Origin: Methanobacteriota archaeon
GTDB lineage: Archaea > Thermoplasmatota > Poseidoniia > Poseidoniales > Thalassarchaeaceae
Reading direction: 5' to 3'
Assembly (NCBI GenBank): GCA_002685895.1
Contig: NYYK01000093.1
Span: 1-22,383 of the forward strand
Length of the DNA: 22,383 nucleotides
Shown here: one piece after another, positions 16,806-22,383 of the stretch
Numbering within the stretch: the stretch's first letter is position 1
How the letters are laid out: each line of letters begins with the position of its first letter
The notes under the pieces: generated by a model
Database searches by the model: none
What the model saw: the letters and a program-made list of their open reading frames with translations, nothing else
What the model was told of the DNA's origin: nothing
Translations under genes and position numbers: made by a program

Positions 16806-17726
16806 TCAAAGTGAAGCGAGATGGGCCGCTATAATCTTAGTAGCCAACATTGCTGCTGTAAACTGAGTCAAATTGCTTTCACTACCGGGAACTATCTCCA
16901 CTACATCAGCACCAATCACTTCAGCCCCAGAAGCTGAAAACAGGCCCTCTATCACCTCAATTGCTTGCCAGTAGGCGAGGCCACCTGGAACAGGAGTACC
17001 TGTATCTGGAACCAATGAGCCATCCAAACCATCGATATCTAACGTGAGCCACACTGGCCCTTCAATTCGAGAGATCTCAGCGAGTAGTGCATGCCACACC
17101 TTTTCTCCTCCACATGGAGTAATAAAATCACGAGCGAACCACGTGTTAACCCGTTCATCATTTGTAATGAAATCTTCTTCTTCTCGAGAGTATGCTCGAA
17201 TTCCGATTTGAATTAAGTTTCCAACCCCTTCATCAAGCGCGCGTCTAGCGGCACAAGCGTGACTATACTTTTCCCCATCCAACTCATCTCTCAAATCAGC
17301 GTGCGCATCAATCTGAACTAGTGTAAGTCTGTCCAAATTACCTCCCAAAGTCGGATGATTGGAGAGTGCTCGCATTTCTGCTGGAAGTGAACCGTGTTCG
17401 CCTCCTAGAACCACAGGAAAAGCATCGCCAGTAAACCACTCTTTGAGATATTGTTCAATACCTTCTAATTGCTCTTCAAGAGTGCCTCCTTCGCCATCCC
17501 ATGGTTGAGCAGTAACAATTGAATAGCCCGCCGGTAAATCATCATCAAGAAGTGAATCATAGAGTTCTACTTGTCCTGATGCCTCAATGCATGCTGCCGG
17601 CCCATTTGCAGTACCTTGGCCGTAAGATGTTGTTAATTCATAAGGCAGTGAAAGAATAACTATGTCTGCGTCTCCATCTATTGGCGCCAAGCCAAGAAAC
17701 TGCCCTTCACTGAACTCTTCACCCAT
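16806..17726 (-). CDS. speB: Agmatinase-like ureohydrolase
   Basis: Binuclear manganese enzyme of the arginase/agmatinase family, probably hydrolysing agmatine to putrescine and urea. From ATG 17726 it has 306 residues; the frame also opens at TTG 17735. All six metal ligands are visible: H111 in GGEHGS, D140/H142/D144 in DAHADLRD, and D230/D232 in DIDGLD. TGTPVPGG and the ADVVEIVPG segment are family hallmarks. Slightly atypical are GGEH for the common GGDH, and DGLDGSLVPD for DxxDPxxxP. Substrate cannot be read from sequence; formiminoglutamase or guanidino-acid hydrolase are alternatives. It is first of the four minus-strand genes and divergent from the 133-residue gene. Confidence 0.88.
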   Translation of the reverse strand: MGEEFSEGQFLGLAPIDGDADIVILSLPYELTTSYGQGTANGPAACIEASGQVELYDSLLDDDLPAGYSIVTAQPWDGEGGTLEEQLEGIEQYLKEWFTGDAFPVVLGGEHGSLPAEMRALSNHPTLGGNLDRLTLVQIDAHADLRDELDGEKYSHACAARRALDEGVGNLIQIGIRAYSREEEDFITNDERVNTWFARDFITPCGGEKVWHALLAEISRIEGPVWLTLDIDGLDGSLVPDTGTPVPGGLAYWQAIEVIEGLFSASGAEVIGADVVEIVPGSESNLTQFTAAMLATKIIAAHLASL

Positions 17727-17814
17727 ATCTCTCAAAACCTTGCTCTTATGGTTTGGTTTTTTGGCTTATCGTAGGTAAAGTGTTTGCGCTGAAATGGCAA
17801 TTTGTGCTTATTAG

Positions 17815-17857
17815 ACCGCATTGTTGATATATTGCGGTGTACAAATAGAAGGTGTAC
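17815..17857 (+). promoter_or_regulatory. Inverted repeat over a TATA candidate plus GGTGTAC direct repeats
   Basis: In the 180-bp divergent gap between agmatinase and the 133-residue gene, ACCGCA (17815-17820) and TGCGGT (17833-17838) form a 6-bp inverted repeat flanking GATATAT, a TATA candidate about 80 bp before the ATG. GGTGTAC occurs at 17836-17842 and again at 17851-17857 (15-bp spacing), and GTGTAC recurs at 17901-17906 next to the start. The arrangement resembles a repressor site over a core promoter, but no regulator is known. Confidence 0.4.
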
Positions 17858-17906
17858 CCGAGGAAGTTCACATTGGTGGCTTACTTAGGTATTGGGGGGA
17901 GTGTAC

Positions 17907-18308
17907 ATGGGAATGACGATGGCAGGATTGACTGCTGCAATACAACGACATATTGACAAAGAAATGGAGAAGACTGTTGCTGAGGGTATGGCAGAACACG
18001 CTCTCGGCTTTTTCGGGTACTATGATCGTATCATTGACAATGCACTAGAGCCCACCGACAGAAACCTATTCTACATTTTTCAAGATTACAATCTTCTGAC
18101 TACTGAGTCCGAGGAAACTACACTTTGGGATGGAAGAGAGTGGCGTATTCACTATTGGAAGTTCAAAGCTGAACTGGCCCAGAAGGCACTGGGATATCTA
18201 GAAGATGAGGATGAAGAGGAAGAGAGTCCTGAATTCAACATATACGAGGATATTCCGCTAGATATCTGGAAACGCAGTGATGATGGATACGAAGAGCCAT
18301 TGTTCTGA
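17907..18308 (+). CDS. Small conserved acidic protein (possible DUF6015 family)
   Basis: Function unknown; 133 residues from ATG 17907. GGGGGGAG (17894-17901) is a good ribosome binding site 5 nt upstream; in-frame TTG 17892 and GTG 17901 are less likely. The N-terminal part is helical (TAAIQRHIDKEM, then a Glu/Ala-rich helix). A central block, DRIIDNALEPTDRNLFYIFQD, leads to LLTTESEETTLWDG and WRIHYWKFK. The C-terminus holds a run of Asp/Glu (about 99-107) and ends in EEPLF. The DRIIDN/LFY/WRIHYW pattern recalls an uncharacterised archaeal family I believe is DUF6015, from memory only. The WRIHYW segment could be a wing of a winged-helix fold (inference). No signal peptide or membrane segment. 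It precedes the surface glycoprotein by 80 nt and may share its transcript. Confidence 0.75.
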   Translation: MGMTMAGLTAAIQRHIDKEMEKTVAEGMAEHALGFFGYYDRIIDNALEPTDRNLFYIFQDYNLLTTESEETTLWDGREWRIHYWKFKAELAQKALGYLEDEDEEEESPEFNIYEDIPLDIWKRSDDGYEEPLF

Positions 18309-18327
18309 GAAACAACTCAATAACACC

Positions 18328-18342
18328 TCATTCGAAGAATGA
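18328..18342 (+). other. Small hairpin between the 133-residue gene and the surface protein gene
   Basis: TCATTC-GAA-GAATGA is a perfect 6-bp stem with a 3-nt loop, 19 nt after the stop of the upstream gene and 46 nt before the next ATG. No T-run follows, so it is not a typical terminator; it could be an RNA processing or stability element, or chance. Confidence 0.3.
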
Positions 18343-18388
18343 ACTGCAAGGGTTAGGATTCATTAGGGAACAGGCCAAAGGTCTCTAC

Positions 18389-21300
18389 ATGCATAGAGTT
18401 ACTTCTGGGTGGCCGGCGACCACATTGATACTGGTTTTCCTCATTTCATCGTGCGCTCCAGTAATTGCTCAAGGAGTCGGTTTGCCCGATGTATCCATCC
18501 ATATTGATTGGCTTGACCAAGACGAAAACGGAGAAGCAGAACACGCTTATGTCATTGAATTTAGTTCAGCCCCTATTCCCTCGGACTGGAGAGTAGAATT
18601 ATCACACTCTGATGCAAATGGCACCTCATTAGGAAACTGGACATATCGTTGGGGGGATGCAAATTATTCCCTCGAACCAATCAACTCAACACACTATCGT
18701 GTTGTAGCACCTAATAACATATCATTTGGTGACTCGATTGATGTAGAAGTTTGGCTGGAAATGGGTAATGTTCCATCGGCAACCAGAACTATTGACGTAA
18801 CCCAATGGAATCAACCTTTAGCAGACCACGAAATAACCGTCACAACAGATTGGACTTTGCGTCACATAATGGATAATATAACCACGAATGAATATCTTCT
18901 TGATTTCACCGGGCAGGGATGGCAAGCCAGAAGTGATGGAGTATTGATTCACGACGAGTTGGGGAGTGGTAATCTCACCATTGACGAAACTAGTGAAGAT
19001 GGAGCAAACATCTACCTTGTACTAAACCTGAATAGAATCTGGCTCAATGAAACTATGGAAGGTTCTGAATTAACCAGTCAAATCTTTGAGATGGCTGGAA
19101 CCGGTAACATGACTGTAACTAGCGAGAATGAAGGTGAAAATACAACCATTGAGGCCTCTGTGGTTGATTCCTATATCCTACGCTCCATGATTGGAGGAGT
19201 TATTGAGGAGCAGATGAGACTTGAAGCGAATGGCAATCTGAATATTTCATCTGTCAGGCCTGATGCAGAGATGTACATCGATGGAGAGGTCTCGCTTTTG
19301 CTTGTTGAAATGCATGATGTGGATGGTGTCAGAATCTTAGATCACACACAATTTGAGGCGACAGCCGAGATGGAAATGGAAACAAATGGAAGTTATATTT
19401 ACATCGATTTAGAACAGTTGTATAACATTGACAGAGAAGAAAATGGAGTAATGGTTTTGCAACATTCCAAATTCCTTGGTGACGGAACATTCTACTTCTC
19501 TGACACCAACGACGACAATGGCTCAATCGTCATTGATGGTGATGTACTGATATTTCACCAAGAGAGCGTAAATGGTACTAAAACAGCTGACTCCATACAT
19601 ATTGATGCTGATATCACCGGTGCAACTACTGGCGAGTTTGGCGTACTTCGTAGAATTGATGGAACTGGCCAAACTGCCAACTCCACAGGTGCAATGTGGG
19701 AAGTAAACAGAATCCATGAAGAAAATTGGTTCAATCTCACCGGAGGAGGGGTCCTTGAGGGCATGGGGCCAAGCCAATACTACAACGAAACATGGGACCA
19801 TGAGGTGATTTACGAGAACTACACAAACCGGACAATCTACTTCAATTGGTACGAACAAAGTGACGATCCTAGCCAAGGTGAGGAATGGCCAGAGGAGTCA
19901 CCAATTCCTATGGAAGAGGAAAATGAAACAACTGATGAATCCGGATTGGGTGATGTTGACATCAGTCGAGAAAGTGGGTTGGCTCCCTCTGAATTGCTGA
20001 TGGGCGACAATCTTGGTCTCTATTCTGGCGACGTTATGGATCTTGAATTAACTGCTCATTCCTATCAATCATACACTCGCGACGGGCACACGATGCAAGT
20101 AACCTCTTGGTCTGGCTCATATCTTAGTGATGCTAGTACTGCTAATGGATTAGTCATCAACGAAGGCATTCTTGCAGGTCTTATTGCTGAAGTATCACGT
20201 GAAGTATACATCGACTTGAATACTACCGAAGATGCTTGGTTCTGGGAGAACCAATCCCTTGAGAGAGTGCTTTCACCTAACATAGTGACTGCTGGAGAGA
20301 ATACACCTCCATCAATTGTTGATGTACGTTTGCATGAGGGCAGAGTAGTCAATGAAGGTGGAAATTTGGTTCACATCGAAGTAGAAGTTGAAGACCCAGA
20401 TTGGAATCTACGAAATGTTACTGTTGACCTTACTTCTCTAGGACTTGGAGTCATTGAGTTAAACGATATTGGACAAGATGGAGATATCATCGTCCATGAT
20501 GACAACTTCACAGGCTCATTCACCTACTTTGGAACTGATGCTGGTAATCTCTCAATAGGAATTGATGCGATTGATGCTTGGGTAAGTAACAGTAGTAGCA
20601 CGACAATAGAAGTTACACACCGAGCACCTCGACTGGTTGATTTCACGATGAGTACATACAATGTCCAGAGAGGAAACAACCTCACTGTTTCTGCCAAGCC
20701 ATTCGATGCTTTGGGAGTGGCCAGTGTAGCAATTGATTTGCGTGGTGAAGGTGGTGAACTATTCAACCTCAGCGAAGATGGTGGTGGCGTCTGGAGCGGT
20801 GTGGTTGATATTCCAGCCGCATTGAGTCCTGGCGACCTTTACTTGCCTGTAAGACTTGAAGACACTGGAGGTGGTTTGGCAACTGTCACTAGACTAAATC
20901 TGCAAAGTTCTATTGCAGGGGTTGGGGGTGATGCTTGGGATGCACCTACCTCTAGTATTCCCGCACTACATATTTTGAACAGTGGACCGGAAATATCTGA
21001 TTTCACGATATTGAAAGATGGAGGTGTAGTTACAACAATTATTGTGCCAGATGTTGGTGATGGAGCAAGCACCTATGTTCTAACTGTGAATGCTACCGAC
21101 CACGATGTAATCACTGTAGTTCAAGGACGACTCGGGATGCTTGCCCCTGTTGGCCAAGATACAACTTGGCAGACGATGCGAGATGATGGCCAAGAAGGTG
21201 ATGCTGTTGCAGGTGATGGTGTATACAGCATCGAAGTTACTGTTCGTGAAGGCTTGCCTACAGATACAATTGAACTTGATTTCCGAGGGATTGATGTCTA

Positions 21301-21529
21301 TCTAACTGCCACAGAACCAGCGCTGGAAGTTACTGTTGAGTTATCCGATGAGGATGTAAATCCGCTGACCGATCCAACTGAAGCCTTGACGAATTGGGGT
21401 TCGACTGTGATGATTGTCCTCATTCTGCTTGGAATTGTTATGATAGGTGCTAGTGTTGCCATTGTCATCATGTTGCGGCGGGGCGGTTCACTTGATGAAC
21501 AACTTGGGCTTACCAATAACATAAGGTGA
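18389..21529 (+). CDS. Large surface glycoprotein with C-terminal membrane anchor
   Basis: Predicted extracellular protein of 1046 residues, function unknown. It has an N-terminal Sec signal peptide (about 1-27; TLILVFLISSCAPVIAQG). One membrane helix lies at about 1008-1029, followed by RRGG and a 17-residue cytoplasmic tail. The ectodomain is beta-rich and acidic, with no cysteine after the signal peptide. Residues about 140-480 contain repeated TxTEMEMETNGS- and DGDVLIF-like strands. From about 625 come Ig/cadherin-like modules (NTPPSIVDVRL and RAPRLVDFTM). Two Asp/Gly turns are alike: DIGQDGDIIVHDD and DDGQEGDAVAGDG. I count about 29 N-x-S/T sequons, which implies heavy N-glycosylation. 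I recognise no catalytic motif; adhesion, S-layer-associated or receptor roles are all possible. Similar giant beta proteins are common in Marine Group II genomes. Confidence 0.9.
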   Translation: MHRVTSGWPATTLILVFLISSCAPVIAQGVGLPDVSIHIDWLDQDENGEAEHAYVIEFSSAPIPSDWRVELSHSDANGTSLGNWTYRWGDANYSLEPINSTHYRVVAPNNISFGDSIDVEVWLEMGNVPSATRTIDVTQWNQPLADHEITVTTDWTLRHIMDNITTNEYLLDFTGQGWQARSDGVLIHDELGSGNLTIDETSEDGANIYLVLNLNRIWLNETMEGSELTSQIFEMAGTGNMTVTSENEGENTTIEASVVDSYILRSMIGGVIEEQMRLEANGNLNISSVRPDAEMYIDGEVSLLLVEMHDVDGVRILDHTQFEATAEMEMETNGSYIYIDLEQLYNIDREENGVMVLQHSKFLGDGTFYFSDTNDDNGSIVIDGDVLIFHQESVNGTKTADSIHIDADITGATTGEFGVLRRIDGTGQTANSTGAMWEVNRIHEENWFNLTGGGVLEGMGPSQYYNETWDHEVIYENYTNRTIYFNWYEQSDDPSQGEEWPEESPIPMEEENETTDESGLGDVDISRESGLAPSELLMGDNLGLYSGDVMDLELTAHSYQSYTRDGHTMQVTSWSGSYLSDASTANGLVINEGILAGLIAEVSREVYIDLNTTEDAWFWENQSLERVLSPNIVTAGENTPPSIVDVRLHEGRVVNEGGNLVHIEVEVEDPDWNLRNVTVDLTSLGLGVIELNDIGQDGDIIVHDDNFTGSFTYFGTDAGNLSIGIDAIDAWVSNSSSTTIEVTHRAPRLVDFTMSTYNVQRGNNLTVSAKPFDALGVASVAIDLRGEGGELFNLSEDGGGVWSGVVDIPAALSPGDLYLPVRLEDTGGGLATVTRLNLQSSIAGVGGDAWDAPTSSIPALHILNSGPEISDFTILKDGGVVTTIIVPDVGDGASTYVLTVNATDHDVITVVQGRLGMLAPVGQDTTWQTMRDDGQEGDAVAGDGVYSIEVTVREGLPTDTIELDFRGIDVYLTATEPALEVTVELSDEDVNPLTDPTEALTNWGSTVMIVLILLGIVMIGASVAIVIMLRRGGSLDEQLGLTNNIR

Positions 21530-21587
21530 CCTCGGAATTGCCAATTATTGTGCATCATTCATCAATGGTCAGTTATTAGTGATAGAT

Positions 21588-21950
21588 ATGCGAGTATTAT
21601 TTGTCTGTGTGGGAAACACTTGCCGTAGTCAAATGGCTGAAGGATGGGCAAAGCATCTTGGGCTTGAAGCGGAATCTGCGGGCACCTCTAGTCATGATAG
21701 TGAAGTTGCAGCCAATGCTGTAGCTGTAATGGCTGAGAAAGGAATTGATATCAGTGTACAATATCCAAAAAGCATCAACGATGTAGATGTTGATTCATTT
21801 GATCTCATTTACAGTATGGGGTGTGGAGTATCTTGCCCAAACGTACCACTAAACGATGATTGGGCACTTTCTGACCCTTGGGGTGATGATATAGCAAAAT
21901 ATCGACAAACAAGGGACGAGATTGAACGGCGCGTCAGAGAACTTCTCTGA
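21588..21950 (+). CDS. arsC: ArsC-type arsenate reductase / low-molecular-weight phosphotyrosine phosphatase
   Basis: 120 residues from ATG 21588; an in-frame GTG at 21579 would add three. The phosphate-binding loop CVGNTCRS (C7-x5-R13) at the N-terminus and DPWGDD near the C-terminus are the active site of this fold. SQMAEGW after the loop and MGCGVSCP (two cysteines four apart) match ArsC-like members rather than plain tyrosine phosphatases. The second and third cysteines would carry the disulfide relay to thioredoxin or a similar reductant. No arsenite pump or ArsR regulator is adjacent, so phosphatase activity remains possible. It follows the surface protein by 58 nt on the same strand and ends 1 nt from the alba stop. 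Confidence 0.88.
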   Translation: MRVLFVCVGNTCRSQMAEGWAKHLGLEAESAGTSSHDSEVAANAVAVMAEKGIDISVQYPKSINDVDVDSFDLIYSMGCGVSCPNVPLNDDWALSDPWGDDIAKYRQTRDEIERRVRELL

Positions 21951-21951
21951 A

Positions 21952-22263
21952 TTACTCTTCAGAATTGTCAGGCATCTCTCCAATGCCTTCTAACACAATA
22001 CGAATTGCAGACAGAACTCGTGTTGAGCCTTCCACCTCAATCTCCTCTGTGCTTATTTCAACTCCGTTATTGACCATTTCCTCGGGCAACATCCCCGCAA
22101 TTTTGCCATTTCGGCGGCGACATATTTCAGCGGTGTCAATTGCAGTCCTCATTGCATTTCCTCTAGCAATTATCTCCACTTCGCGATCGCCATCCTGCAT
22201 TGCCCTCAAAACTGCTGCAACATAGGAATGAACTGGTTTTCTGCCGACATAAATAGTTCGCAT
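21952..22263 (-). CDS. albA: Alba DNA/RNA-binding protein
   Basis: Archaeal nucleoid protein that coats DNA and also binds RNA. At 103 residues it shows the Alba fold: TIYVGRKPVHSYVAAVL at the N-terminus, with the Arg-Lys pair at the nucleic-acid-binding loop position of Sulfolobus Alba. The IIARGNAMRTAIDTAEICRRR segment follows, then a beta hairpin (GVEISTEEIEVEGSTRVLSAIRIVL). It has an extra acidic tail (EMPDNSEE). The ATG at 22263 is preceded by GGGGAG, 8 nt upstream, and by an 18-bp near-palindrome. It is convergent with arsC. Chromatin roles agree with the topoisomerase and SAP-domain proteins in the same window, without implying linkage. Confidence 0.95.
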   Translation of the reverse strand: MRTIYVGRKPVHSYVAAVLRAMQDGDREVEIIARGNAMRTAIDTAEICRRRNGKIAGMLPEEMVNNGVEISTEEIEVEGSTRVLSAIRIVLEGIGEMPDNSEE

Positions 22264-22271
22264 TTCAACAT

Positions 22272-22289
22272 CTCCCCTATATAGCGGAG
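22272..22289 (-). promoter_or_regulatory. 18-bp near-palindrome covering the alba ribosome binding site
   Basis: On the minus strand, CTCCGCTATATAGGGGAG is its own reverse complement except for one mismatched pair (positions 5 and 14). It ends 8 nt before the alba ATG. Its right half is the likely Shine-Dalgarno GGGGAG, which the left half CTCC could pair with in RNA. The CTATATAG core is also TATA-like. The remaining sequence to the window edge (22290-22383) shows AT-rich stretches but no gene. Confidence 0.5.
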
Positions 22290-22383
22290 GAAGGTATATG
22301 ACTTGAAGGAATTGCCTCTTTTGATTATCAACAAAGTAGTGAAATAACGGTAATCGTTTATACTGATGCGGTTTGGCGCAAGA

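Noticed and set aside
21588..22263. Arsenic resistance island
   Set aside because: Only one ArsC-like gene is present, with no ArsR, ArsB/Acr3 or ArsM next to it. Its neighbours are a surface protein and alba.

Overview
This window looks like a chromosomal fragment of a planktonic euryarchaeon, most likely Marine Group II (Candidatus Poseidoniales) or a close Thermoplasmatota relative. It carries archaeal markers (an Alba chromatin protein, a group II chaperonin/thermosome subunit, a COG3199-type NAD kinase, an SDR-type threonine dehydrogenase like the Thermoplasma enzyme). These sit beside bacterial-type genes typical of marine archaea (bacterial ThrRS, DnaK, bacterial/poxvirus-type topoisomerase IB). 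It also has large secreted and membrane-anchored proteins rich in N-glycosylation sequons, and TATA-like elements instead of bacterial -35/-10 promoters. The lineage is an inference from gene content; no rRNA gene is present. I saw no tRNA, rRNA, CRISPR array, insertion sequence or prophage gene.

Layout: (1) 1-137, the 3' end of a branched-chain aminotransferase on +. (2) 172-3989, minus strand: thrS, and upstream of it a Pro/Gly/Met-rich repeat protein with a SAP domain. (3) 4100-5233, NAD kinase (+). (4) 5234-6889, CTP synthase (-), with a perfect hairpin just upstream of its start. (5) 7033-7992, threonine dehydrogenase (+). (6) 7994-12236, a chaperone locus: a thermosome subunit (-) diverges from an Hsp20-like gene and dnaK (+) across a 178-bp control region. 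(7) 12268-17726, minus strand: agmatinase, secreted M14 carboxypeptidase, M17 leucyl aminopeptidase and topoisomerase IB, in transcription order agmatinase to topoisomerase. (8) 17907-21950, plus strand: a small conserved acidic protein, a 1046-residue surface glycoprotein, and an ArsC/low-molecular-weight phosphatase. (9) 21952-22263, alba (-), with an 18-bp near-perfect palindrome in front of its start.

The region is mainly housekeeping: translation, CTP and NADP synthesis, protein folding, DNA topology and chromatin. A second theme is peptide and amino-acid use: the M14 peptidase outside the cell, the M17 aminopeptidase inside, then threonine dehydrogenase, agmatinase and the branched-chain aminotransferase. 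This fits a protein-degrading heterotroph. Genes are packed very tightly, with tail-to-tail pairs separated by 0-1 nt. No gene-free stretch exceeds about 205 bp. The least explained parts are the repeat/SAP protein, the small protein upstream of the surface glycoprotein, and several dyad elements next to start codons. I found no clear new defence or mobile system.
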